Source: Sphagnum magellanicum (taxonomy: Eukaryota > Streptophyta > Sphagnopsida > Sphagnales > Sphagnaceae). From it: a stretch of 64,000 bases of DNA. This document shows, piece by piece, positions 12,841-23,100 of this stretch. Below the pieces are notes generated by a model that saw only the letters and a list, made by a program, of their open reading frames with translations, made no database searches and had not been told where the DNA came from. The stretch covers positions 2,976,001 to 3,040,000 of the forward strand of contig CM038919.1 of the NCBI GenBank assembly GCA_021904315.1. Reading direction: 5' to 3'. How positions within the stretch are numbered: position 1 is the first letter of the stretch; every line of letters starts with the position of its first letter. A program made the position numbers and the translations under genes.

Positions 12841-13533
12841 CTACATAATGTCCCTATTCAGGCTGCCAAAATTGCCCATCCGGCCATCAAGTTCGGCATG
12901 TGGATCGTTAATGTATAATTGGGCGAATTTTGGCGCCTTGCCAGGTTGAGGAAATAGACTCCCCATCCTATGGTAAAGCTCACCGCGAAGACGGTAAGTA
13001 TAGTTGCCAGGTTGGGTAACACTAATATCCAGGTTGGCCCCCACAGACGTGAAGGCCAACGCATTGTTGTAAGAGCGAATGTGCTGACGAAAGTCTTTTG
13101 CATCTGTTTCGTTACTTGTAAGGAGCCACTTGAGCGGTTCTGGTGGGGGTGCCAACGGGGGCAGCGTCACTTTACCTTGTGCGCAACACGGTGTAAACTA
13201 CGGATTAGCACACGAACTTGATGCAACACGCTCCTCCAAAAAGTGTAAGGCGCTGCACTTGCCACACATTGTGGTCATTTCACTTAAAATGTGGCAAAGA
13301 CCATGATGGTTGCCGTCAAATTCACGGCGCGCCAAAAGGATCACTTGGTTCCCACCTTGGTTTGCGCGATCTAGTTCACGTTGGGCGCTACGTGCCCTTT
13401 GACCTTCCCATCGGCTAGCATCCGCTACACGCTGCTCCTTAGATCGAGCAGCGTGCCTCTCTCAGGCAAGACGGTTTCGGCGGAGGCGCGGGCCTTCCAA
13501 AGGGGACTCTTCTTCCTCTTCATTCATTGGTTC
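12841..13533 (-). pseudogene. Helitron RepHel N-terminal region, interrupted
   Basis: Translation from the ATG at 13,533 gives an acidic start, a basic Arg-rich segment, then CGKCSALHFLEER and a downstream CC pair. This resembles the putative zinc-binding N-terminus of plant Helitron proteins. It continues into the conserved YNNALAFTS, YRLRGELYHRMGSLFP and FAQLYIND segments. Stops interrupt it near 13,467, 13,200 and 12,843 (TGA, TAG, TAG). The frame is otherwise kept and is the same frame as the Rep region that follows. Confidence 0.75.
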
Positions 13534-13570
13534 AATTATAAAGCATCAGAAGTTTCTTCTGAAAATCTAT

Positions 13571-14207
13571 AACACCTTCTGCATCCAAAAGCACCATTTC
13601 CAATAGGATGATAGTACCTAAGCAAAAAAGATGATCTGCTGTAGACTCTTGGCTTAATCAAAAAGCCTAAAGAGAAAATCCTATCTAGAAAAAGGATCCT
13701 CATAATTTCAGGAGGCTTTTAATCTTAGAGAGTCTCATTTAGCTTTGTCTTCCATGTCTAGATGGCTCAGCTCACTTCACAACCCCTTGGCAATAGCTTT
13801 GGCACAAATCAAACAAGTGTTGAAGACAAACCTTGGTCTTTGGTGCACGATGAGCCATGAAGGCAACTGTTGCATTGCCAGCATTGTTCTCCTCAATGAA
13901 TCTTATAGTAGAGTTCACAATCAGCAAGAATAGGATCCCCAGAAAATCCTCCCAATCTGGTGGTTGGCCCTAGATATGTATTTCGCACAAAACTATAATC
14001 AAAGCCAAAAATGAAAAAGACAGGAGAAAACACAAACAAAACAAACAAAACAAAACCAATGATAACATCAAAGCAGGAACCAAATAAAAAAGATAGTTCA
14101 CCATACTTGTCCATTAGCCAACAGCATAGCCATTAGTGCGGCAACTTCCATAACCCATGACATGGGTTCCACATGAAACCCAGAAACTTGAGGAACTTGT
14201 TTTCCTA
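13571..14207. other. Non-coding stretch beyond the Helitron N-terminus
   Basis: No recognisable gene is present. The Helitron 5' end should fall in or near this stretch, but I could not pick out a TC terminus with confidence. Short open frames here show no family resemblance. Confidence 0.35.
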
Positions 14208-14841
14208 CATAAAAACATTAAGAAGAGTCACAAAAATCTCAGCATAGAAGCTTGATCCAGAATGTGTCTTAGAAAAAATTCCCAAAGAATCAAAGCAGGA
14301 AGGGAAAAAGATAGCAAATTTGCAGAAGAAAAATAAAAGAGTAAAGATGTCACTCTAACTACACTCATGGGAAGTTGGTGTATAACCAACAATTGATGTC
14401 CCTCAACTTTAATGGTTCTGCAATTGGGTTAGTGGAGATATTATGATTCTACCATTCTGAAATAAAACTGACCAAGGCAAAGATTTTGAAGATTCTAAGA
14501 ATCTTTTCAAACAAAACCCACTGTTTAAGGATGGCATCATAGCACAAACCGTTTGGGGATTGTCTGTTACCCCCAAAATTTCTTGAAATTATGTAATGCA
14601 GTGGTGAAATTACTGCATAAAAACATTAGGAAGAGTCACAAAAATCTCAGCATAGAAGCTTGATTTAGAATGTGTCTTAGAAAAAATTCCCAAAGAATCA
14701 AAGCAGGAAGGGAAAAAGATAGCAAATCTGCAGAAGAAAAATAAAAGAATAAAGATGTCATTTTAATTACACTCATGGGAAGTTGGAGTACAACCAACAA
14801 TTGATGTCCCTCAACTTCAATGGTTCTGCAATTGGGTTAGT
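14208..14841. repeat. Direct duplication, about 226 bp, two copies 407 bp apart
   Basis: Copy 1 spans about 14,208-14,433 and copy 2 about 14,615-14,841. Both run from a CATAAAAACATTA start to an AATTGGGTTAGT end. They differ at scattered single bases, roughly one in fifteen to twenty by eye. Neither copy codes for anything I recognise. The high similarity points to a fairly recent segmental duplication or two insertions of one element. Confidence 0.85.
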
Positions 14842-17065
14842 TAAGGAACTTGGGGAATGGGCCAACCATCCCATGACCATAGTTTTTTGTTTCAATTTTG
14901 TGATATAAATATTTTGGTGAATTTTTCCAAAAATAGAAAAATAATCAAATTACATCACAAAATCGAAGTTTTCCAAAAAGAAATCCCAATTTTTTTGTCA
15001 AAAATGATAGGCGTTGTCCTAAAAAAATATGGCCTAAATCCTTGACCCAACCAACCATTCTTCCATCAAGGAAAGGTTGACCCAAGTTGCTTAAGGAGAG
15101 CTATCATCTTCTTTCTCTTGCCATGGATGAAAGCTATTTAAAAAAAGATGGATGTAAAAATATTTGAACCTTGATTGTTCCACATATTGAAGAAGATTTC
15201 AACCACTTCGTATGATGTCACAATCTAAAAAGAAAACTCATTTTAGTTAATATAACAAGAAATTTTCATAATTCATGTATAGTAAAATTTTGTTTTCTTG
15301 TTGGGCATCAATGTCACACATGTACTTTTGTGTTGGAGATCAACTTAAATTTAATTCATTATTTATGTTTAGTGTTTTCCTTCCTTCATTATCCCAAAGT
15401 GTGGGCAAAAGATTAATTTGTTTTACAATGAATTTTCAATAGGTTATAATAATCTAGAGGAAAATTGCGATTTTAAAGTGCAAAATCTCATCTTTTTGCA
15501 AAATCATGCGTAAAAGGATATTACACAAAACCTCCCACACTATCCTAGAATAAGATATTATGTTTGGAGAGGTTCCCAAATAACAAAATGATTTTTGATT
15601 GAAGTTGTTACATTCAACATATATGTATTATTACCCTTTTAACCCACCATTGCCCCCCCAAAAATATCTATTACCTTGGACATTTTGGATGCAATCCTTG
15701 AAGTATAAATTATATATACCATTCATTTTTTGTGATGGGCAAATCAAAGATGTGCATGAGAAAAGGAAAAAATTGAAATTTGGGGGTCCCCACAACTAAT
15801 TGTTATGAGTCACCATATACTTCGGTTTCATACCTGGGCACCCACGGATGATTAAATCAAGGATAGCAATCATCCACAAAAAGGATTTAATCATTTAAGA
15901 AAAAAAAAGGAACCATGTGATGGAACCATCACAAACGTTTTTGGAAGAAAGGACAACCCCAACATAAAAGCATAAATATGTTTCCCTCCCCCAAAATAGA
16001 AGCAGACTTTGTCATGCTTCCTTGGGGCACCCCTTTCACAACTTATATATATAGAATTTGAACCACAGCGAAAAGAATATGGGATTAAAAGGAGGCGCTA
16101 TTGGGAACATATCAGGGAATAATTTAAGAACAAATTAGGAATAAACAAAGAATAAAAATCCCCCCCCCTCCACCCAAGCGCAGGTGCAGACGCAATTTTT
16201 TTAATGTAAAAATGTCAGAAATAGCCATAGGATGAGGCCACCACCGAAATATGTTTGGAATATGGGGGCCTCCCATAACATAGAAGTCGAAACATGATTC
16301 CTTCCCAAAATAAAAACATGTTTTGTGATGTTTCATTTTGACCCTTCCCCCCTCTTTTGTACAATTTATATACATTGAAGTTGATCGAAGCAAACAACGT
16401 AGCGATACAAAATGAAGGGTTATTGATAATGCCTTACGAAATACATGGGGAACGTAGAGACACCTGACCCCCTCCAGAAAGAAACTATACCAAACTAATC
16501 CTTCCGATGGGCCACATAAATAATTTACTTCCAAAATGGTGGGTCATCGATTCCAGCCCAAACAAACACCCCCATTATAAACCGAAGGTAATTATCCATC
16601 ATCGTACTAATTAAGAAGGGGTGCAGTCATAGTTTTTTCCTCCAAAAGGAATCACATGGATGAGCCGAAGAATATTTCTAGAACTTCGGGCAGTCCCCAA
16701 CATAAAAGATTAGGCCATAACCAATTATTTTTAGAACATTGGGGCATTCCCCAACATAGAAGCCCAAAATAAAAATCAAGTTCTTTGAAAGGACCCCAGT
16801 GGTCGGTCATATTTTGCGCAAGAAAAGTATGGATCAATCATCAATACGTCCACATGTCGTTTGATATGCGAACATAATATGTGATAATAGGCATAGCAGT
16901 TGAAGAAACCCACACTATTTATGGGCAAGCAAACTTTTGATATCTACTTTCATGTTCTCTCATCATCATTAGCAATTCACTGCCAAATTTTGAAGGAGGC
17001 CAAAATAAAGCTTCATAAAAAGTGCGACTTGACTCCGACTGAACAGAGAAAAGAACAAAAAAAAG
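14842..17065. other. AT-rich intergenic DNA with diverged repeats
   Basis: No gene is recognised. A loosely conserved motif of the form CCCCAACATAGAAG or CCCCAACATAAAAG recurs near 15,957, 16,267 (variant), 16,697 and 16,750, each next to AAATAAAAAC-like or AAAATAGAAG-like runs. This suggests diverged copies of one small repeat. Confidence 0.4.
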
Positions 17066-17067
17066 AA

Positions 17068-17405
17068 AGAGCTTAGGAAAGTCCAAGAGTCCTACCGTCC
17101 TCAATATGCACATCCAATAACTCTCGAGTAGCTTCCTTTAGATTGCTTCGCATCGACAACAAAATTGGAATTGATCCCACGTTCTTGAAGTAGCTCAGCT
17201 CCCATGTAAACTGTGAACTGAAGTTCAGCGCCATGTTGGTAAGCAGAGGTCTGAGGAGTTAGTTATGTCAGGACAAATGTTGCAGAGGTAATTGCCGTAC
17301 GTCAAGTCCAAGTCGGGATCAGGCAACCCCGTGCCCAAGAAGTTGTAGAGACGGTCTAGGAAGAATTGGCACTCAACAACACCTAAGGTGTGTGCTCCTA
17401 AAAAG
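17068..17405 (-). pseudogene. Class III (secretory) peroxidase fragment
   Basis: The minus strand reads GAHTLGVVEC, then FFLDRLYNFLGTGLPDPDLD and LTYGNYLCNICP. This is the proximal-histidine region of class III plant peroxidases (family pattern GAHTIG...C...RLYNF.GTG.PDP), with the haem-ligand His retained. An AG acceptor-like site (TTTTTAG) immediately precedes it on the minus strand, matching an exon start. The reading frame stops after SSDLCLPTWR. The homologous continuation (ALNFSSQ, ELSYFKNV, ATRELL) is in a second frame, so a frameshift lies near 17,240. The distal-His exons are absent from the neighbourhood. I read this as a broken single-exon remnant. Confidence 0.8.
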
Positions 17406-17565
17406 GAATAACATATACTATCTCTAGGTGCAACTGATCCTCATACTCCAAAAACTCTTCAAGATCGGCAAGCTCTTCAAAGTCTTCCGCAAATTGGACT
17501 TGCTCACCATCAGAACCGGTAAACTTCGAACTCATCCAAACTTTCCGAAAATAAGCCATTCTTGG

Positions 17566-17739
17566 TTTATTTCCTTCCCATTCTTGGTGGGTAGAAAACT
17601 GCACTGTCCGACTCAGCAGAGGGATGGTGTGCAGCTCCTGGTTTATTTCCTTCCCATTATCCTTTAATATATGTTTTATTTCCTTCCCATTCTTGGTGGG
17701 CAGAAAGTTGGAGTGTCCGACTCAGCAGAGGGATGGTGT
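17566..17739. repeat. Direct duplication, about 65 bp, plus a partial third copy
   Basis: Copies at about 17,566-17,630 and 17,675-17,739 share the TTTATTTCCTTCCCATTCTT start and a GTCCGACTCAGCAGAGGGAT end with few differences. A short partial copy (GTTTATTTCCTTCCCATT) lies between them at 17,641-17,658. No coding role is apparent. Confidence 0.8.
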
Positions 17740-17842
17740 TACTGCTCCTACCTGTACAACTACTACAATTACTCTCGAACCTTGTGCAGTAAATGTATTA
17801 AAATTTCCCTTCTTTGTGGATAGCATTGAAAGAGGGGATAGG

Positions 17843-17897
17843 GAGTGGAAGCAGGCCCAAAGATAGGGTGACTTTCTGGATAACTCTAGTACAGAGA
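17843..17897. repeat. End fragment of inverted-repeat element family C
   Basis: The stretch containing GGCCCAAAGATAGGGTGA and TAACTCTAGT matches, in reverse orientation, the left end of the roughly 400-bp element found at 34,850 and 45,503. Only this end is present. Confidence 0.5.
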
Positions 17898-19827
17898 AAA
17901 CAAAAGGGGGACTAAAATTGGTTTTGTCACCTAAAGCTGTCACTGCACTTCGACCCCTAAAGGACGACCACCCAAGGATATTATAGAAGTAGATATGGGT
18001 GTTTTCATTTTTGTTTTGATTCATTCTTGACTACTTGTGCATAGACCACCATCACCCATTGAATCAAAGATTTTAAAAAATCCCCTCAATGTTGTTTTTC
18101 ACTATCAACAACGTGTGTCCATAGCCTTATAACGTGTGCAAGCCATAATAATTCTTCAATGGGTTGTTACACTTGGTCGAGGTTCTTCATTTATTCCACA
18201 CATCATAGCTAATGCACTTCTGTCATTAACTGATTTTTGTGGTAGATGACAATTTTTTCATCTTAGGTTTTCTTTGTTATTGTTGATAATCATTTAATAG
18301 CCATGAGTCCTATTCACACAGGGTTTTTTCCGTATTTTTTGTTGATTGTTTGTTTTTGTTTTTTTTTGGGTTGTGTCTACTTGTGCTTTCATTTGCCTTG
18401 TACTTTTGATGGATGGGTTTTCGTCTTGGATTTTTATATATAAGGTTTGTTTGTTTTTTTTTTTTTTTGAATTCAACTTTTAAGTTTTGGTGGCTCCTTG
18501 ATCCAATTCTCTATATTCACATAATAAGCATTTTCAAATAGTTGTTTCAAATGCACACCAAATTAAACATGGGCATACCACCACCCCCTTGGATTTTTTT
18601 TTTTTTTTAATTTAAGTTCTACCATTCCTTCAAATGACCATTGTGTACCTACCAATGTTGGGTGAATATCATTTTTTTGAAATATCCACCTTTTTTTATC
18701 CATCAAATAAGGATATTACAATTTTTACTTAAAAAAAAAATTTAGATATCTTGGTTGGATATCAAATTTTCACATTTTTCAATTCGATTTGGATGTCAAT
18801 GTTCCCATATATATGCTATTTATTTATTAGTCAAATATTTTCAATCCAAATATAAAATTAAAAAAATTCGCCTACCAATTATGTTGGGTGCTAGTCTCTT
18901 TTTGGGCTGAAAAATCTTCAAAAAGCAACATCTTTTTAAAAAAAGGGAATATTTTGTCACAAATATTCTTTTACAAGAAATATTCGAAAATAATCATAAA
19001 TTAAATTTAAAAAATTATATAGACACAATAATAACTATTACTAACTACAACTTTAAAGAGACCTCCGAAAATGTGTCCCTAAAATAATCTAAAATTGTTT
19101 GAAAATTCTTGCCACCCTAGTTGCATCAAAAAAATGAAAAAAAAAAAAAAACATAGATAAATACTATTAACCTTGATATCTGGTGCCCCAGATATCATTC
19201 CCAATTATATCCGTCAAAGGTCAGTTTTGATATCCAAGGCGGATATCCAGAAAGTCCAGATATCCGCCCAACAGGGGTAGTGACTAGTGATTTGGTCTAT
19301 GGGAAGGGGTTATTAAAATATTCATTCATCCCTTTTCAATACTAGGCATCCATTCATTTCCTTCATTAGGGTTAACCGTCAAATACATGAATCATTTCTC
19401 ATCCTTTGGATGCAACTTTTCATCTTAGATGAGTTAGGATTATGACCCTCAAATCAAGGGAGGCCTTGGGGGACCATGCTTTCCCTACACACTATTTTCC
19501 TTGAGAAGAAAAATAAGTAGCCTTTTTTGCATATTATTTAATAATATAGTTATAATAATGGCGCCACACATTTTTATTTAAAAATTGAAAAAGAAGAAGA
19601 AACCCCATCTCCCTTTTTTGCATATTATTTAAAAATATTGTTATAATAATGACACCACACATTTAATTAAAAATAAAAAAGTCTCAAAAACATGTTTGGG
19701 GGATTATTTGGGAATCTCATTTTGCCAATCACCATTTAATTATATAATAATAAGAAAAGAAATATTTTGTCATTCTTCATTGTTAGTATGTTGTAGGTGG
19801 GTCCTAACTTGTTTTTTTGTCAACAAG

Positions 19828-19905
19828 GTGGGTCCATAGCAAAACCCTAAACCCTAATACCCTTTTGGTGAACCAAAAGTTATTGGATTTTTGCTATGGA
19901 CCCAC
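19828..19905. repeat. Perfect 17-bp inverted repeat with an inner hairpin
   Basis: GTGGGTCCATAGCAAAA at 19,828-19,844 is exactly repeated in reverse complement at 19,889-19,905. The 44-base loop contains a second hairpin, CTTTTGGT-GA-ACCAAAAG, at 19,862-19,879, and a CCCTAAACCCTAA motif. The whole can fold as a nested stem-loop. It may be a short foldback element; a small-RNA precursor is possible but not supported by anything else. Confidence 0.75.
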
Positions 19906-20329
19906 TAGCCATTTTATATTTGATTTATATTTTATATATTTTTGGCTAAACATTTCAAATCAAATATATAAATCTAATGATTTTTTTAACCTTTTTTTTG
20001 GGGTCCCACACTTATGGTTATTCCAAACTTCTCCTAATTATCACTTCATTTTCAAATTTTTTTTTTTTAAATTTCACTTTTTGGCAAAAAAAATTTGCTA
20101 GTAAAATAAAGTTTAGGGCTTTAGCATTTAGCAACAATTTCAAATTAAAAAATAAAATTGCCAAATTTTACGCCAGGTTCTAGTAAGTAGAGATAGGTGG
20201 TATCAAAATGCTTAAATGTTTCATATTTTGTTTATAAATGTGGTTAAATTGTCTGATGCATGATGGTCACCAAGGGGGTTTAAATTTTTTTTATAAAAAA
20301 AAAAATTTAGATTTTAAAAAAGTTTTGAG

Positions 20330-20515
20330 ATATGGCCAAACTAGCCATTTGTCCACAAAGAAGATTTAGCCAAATCTGGCTATAGACAAGATGTGAAAGT
20401 AAAATAGTCTTAAGAAATCCTTCTATATTTTGGCTACCTGCTGGAACCTGTTGTAGGAGGAATCCGGCGATTTAACTTTTCTGAAAAAAAATCATATCTG
20501 GCGAATTTAGGGGGC
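20330..20515. repeat. Dispersed repeat with palindromic TAGCCA...TGGCTA core
   Basis: The stretch around TTTAGCCAAATCTGGCTATA, followed about 75 bases later by TTTTGGCTACCTGCTGGAAC, is similar in order to 63,825-64,000 at the window end (TTTAGCCAAATTTGGCTACA, then TTTTGGCTACATGCTAGAAC). These are two diverged copies of one dispersed repeat. Confidence 0.6.
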
Positions 20516-20639
20516 ATTAATGCTTTGGACCCCATCCTGCCCGACTTTTTCAGATGGAAATTTTTTCCTGCCCGGTAATTCTCTGGACCAATTCCAAAAA
20601 AGATTTCAAATTAAGATCTTCTTCTGCCCGGGATTCTCG

Positions 20640-23100
20640 CGGTACGAGAAACGTGACACACAGCCCAGGTGACGAATGACCCGCCGCTAGTAGCTACTTA
20701 CGTAATCGAGATCCCCAAAAACTGTCGGTCGACTGCGGCGCGGCCGTTTAGGTACCGACTCTTAATTATTTCCCTCGATCGTCACCTCGAATGTTCCCCC
20801 TCTCGATCGTCACCTCGAATATTCCCCTCGATCATCACCTCGGAAACATCGTCGTCTCGTTTCGTGTCTCCAATTCTCGTAGAAGCCGCGGGAAGTTAGG
20901 TAGGTAAGTAGGCAGATAGGTAAGAACATAGGCACTCCAGACCCTTTTTGTAGGCCAAGTCGGTTCCTACCGACCCATCGTTTCCCCGGCCACCCGCCCG
21001 GCCCCGCCTTGTTTTCTCCGTCGTCTCTCTCGCGCGCCGCTGCCGCACCTACGCACGCACTTCCCCGTTGCCGACGCCGACGACTTGTTGCGCAGAGAGA
21101 GAGAGAGAGAGAAAGAGAAGAGTCGTCTTTCGGCGCCTTTTCAGTCTCAATTCTCTCAAATTCAAGTGTATTGAGCATCTCTAAATGCTCATCTTCACGA
21201 TGTAGTTCTTTTGTATTGAAAAATTTGGCTAGTTTTCTTCTCAATTGAAGAAGTTTTGGGAAAGATTGCGGAAGAGAGGGAGGGAGGGAGGGAGGCAGGG
21301 AGGGAGGGAATCATGCGACTTGAAGAAGAACAAGAAGAAGACGATGTTGTGGAAAGAATTCTCAGAATGCTCTACAGAAGCTGTTGATTTAAGAGTAATT
21401 TTTTGTTTGAATGTTTTTTTCCAGGAAGTGTTGTAGAGATGTAGTGAGGGGAACTTGTCGGAGGAGGAAGAGGAGGATTTCGGAAGTCGTCTTCTCTTAC
21501 GGAAGTCTAGTGGTAGAAGAAGCTGTAGTACGGTCTTGGAGAAGAAGCAGAAGAAGAAGAAGAAGAAGAGCAGCTTCTTTGCTTGGTTGTTCCCTCCTGT
21601 TTGTTTGGGGAGTTTCATCAGGCCTGCGAGATCGTCTCTCAGGTACGTGATTCTAGAAGGAAGGAATTGCGTGAAGAAGATCATTCTCGACGCCGATTGC
21701 TGTGGTAGGATGTGCTGCAGCAGTAGAGATGCTGTTGTTGGTCTAGAGCTTGATCTTGTTTTGTTTGTGTACTGCCGCAGCAACGGACAGATACTTAGAG
21801 TGTTTCTTTGTGGAATTGTCATGACGTTTAAGCTTCCGGATTGCACTTATCCCTGCTCTGTAAAAGTCTCTGATAAGGAAGCCCGAGAGACTCACTTGCC
21901 ATAGCCTAGAAATTTATAGCTTTTATGGTCAGCTCATATTCCATGCGAGATGTGCAAATTGCTTGAGTCTCTGGCACAGAGAGAGAGAGAGAAGAAGAAG
22001 AAGAAGAAGAAGAAGAAGAAGAGTAATTGCAGTGGAAAAATTTATGAGGTTCCAAATCGGAGCTTTAGAAATTGAACACAGGACTCGTGAAGTGGAAAAT
22101 TCTGCACTCGTAGCCATCATCATCAGTGTTGGATCCCGGTTTTGAGGGCAAAACAGTTTGTGGTGATGATGAGCATTGGTGTTCCATCTGCAGCTTGTAC
22201 ATTGATGATGTCAGTAGTGATGCAATGAGCTGCAAGAAGGTGGTGAGAAAAATAAAATCATCAGGCTGAATTTTTTTTGTTGCAGAACAAAAGAGAAGGA
22301 GGAGACAAAGAAGAAGAAGAAGAAGAATATCTGGCTTCAACAACTGTATGGCAATCTTCTCAGCGCCATTGGCAGTGGAGACTGTGGAAGTTGTCAGATA
22401 TGATGCTTGCAAATAAGTAAGTGTTGAGCTTTAGATCAGAAACCCAAAGTCTTGATGACTCAAATTGAGTTGTTTGTGAATGGTTTATGCATATGCAGCA
22501 ATGGCTGTTTTTGCAATTGAAGACTGTGCTTTCTCTTAGAAAATTCTAGTGTAGTGTGTGCGTGCAGAATCTCATGCATCTGTGTGGGCCATCCACAGAA
22601 TGAAATCCTGTTGGTTTTTTTGATCGAAGTTGTTACATTATGAAAATTTAAGGGGGGTTCATAATGCAAGTCTTTTGATAGAAGAGCACCTGATCAAACA
22701 GCTTGAATTGTCAAGACATGCAGGTTGATGATAATATTCATCATGTGCAGATGATAGAATGCCAGTCTTTGGCATCAAACCATCAACCCTAAATTTCTGG
22801 TTTGAAGCTGCAGCAGCTCTGGCACAGCAGTGAAGATTACATCTGGTGATCAGATGCTCATTGCTAGTTCCCAGTGACATACATGATGATGATGATCATG
22901 ACTGTGGCAAAGAACTGTGTGCAGCTTCTTAATTGCCGACACAACGTTTCAAGAAAACAAACTCTGAGAAACACAAAAGGAGTTCTTCAGATGGTGGACT
23001 GTTGATTGAGTGCTAAACAGTTTTCTTCTGTGTTATGTGCAGCAGATGGTTGGTTGTTTGATCTAGTGAAAAGGACAGACCACAGGGGAAGCAGTGAACA
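20640..23100 (+). promoter_or_regulatory. GC- and GA-rich upstream and leader region of the RNF213-like gene
   Basis: Base composition changes sharply near 20,640 from AT-rich to GC-rich with many CpGs. Three imperfect tandem units starting CTCGATCGTCACCTCGAA occur at 20,774, 20,802 and 20,827. Pyrimidine-rich then GA-rich runs follow: (GA)n near 21,094-21,112, GGGA repeats near 21,280-21,308, and AAG repeats near 21,546-21,572 and 21,989-22,022. GA/CT-rich tracts are common in plant core promoters and 5' leaders. No family-like coding sequence was found. The first coding exon has an in-frame TGA six bases before its ATG, so this region probably supplies promoter, 5' UTR and one or more leader introns. 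The start of transcription is not visible. Confidence 0.55.

Larger units (their letters stand above)
8255..13570 (-). mobile_element. Helitron (rolling-circle transposon) with Rep and Pif1-like helicase, degraded
   Basis: The minus strand encodes the parts of an autonomous plant Helitron in the usual order: a cysteine-bearing N-terminal region, an HUH Rep nuclease and a Pif1-type helicase. A candidate 3' terminus CTAG followed by T lies at 8,255-8,258 on the minus strand. It is preceded by a GC-rich tract able to form a short hairpin (CCCCC paired with GGGGG) and by the segment GGGGGACTTCACAATGTC. A close relative of that segment recurs at about 8,953-8,971, soon after the end of the helicase. 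The 5' TC terminus was not found; the coding similarity ends near 13,533. At least six in-frame stops and two single-base frameshifts interrupt the coding region, so this copy is dead, but the protein is otherwise nearly complete. Confidence 0.85.
17900..20630. other. AT-rich intergenic DNA
   Basis: No gene is recognised. It holds homopolymer runs, a near-duplicate of about 65-70 bp (around 19,520-19,585 and 19,613-19,678, both with GCATATTATTTAA and CCACACATTT), the hairpin at 19,828-19,905 and a palindromic repeat near 20,352. Confidence 0.5.

Noticed and set aside
21241-21846. A 201-codon minus-strand open frame
   Set aside because: It is the complement of the GAA/GGA-rich tract (poly-Phe, Ser and Leu runs) and has no recognisable domain.
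21455-21904. A 149-codon open frame upstream of the giant gene, rich in Glu and Lys
   Set aside because: It is driven by GAA/AAG repeats, has no family resemblance, and overlaps other long frames produced by the same repeats. It fits a 5' leader better than a gene.
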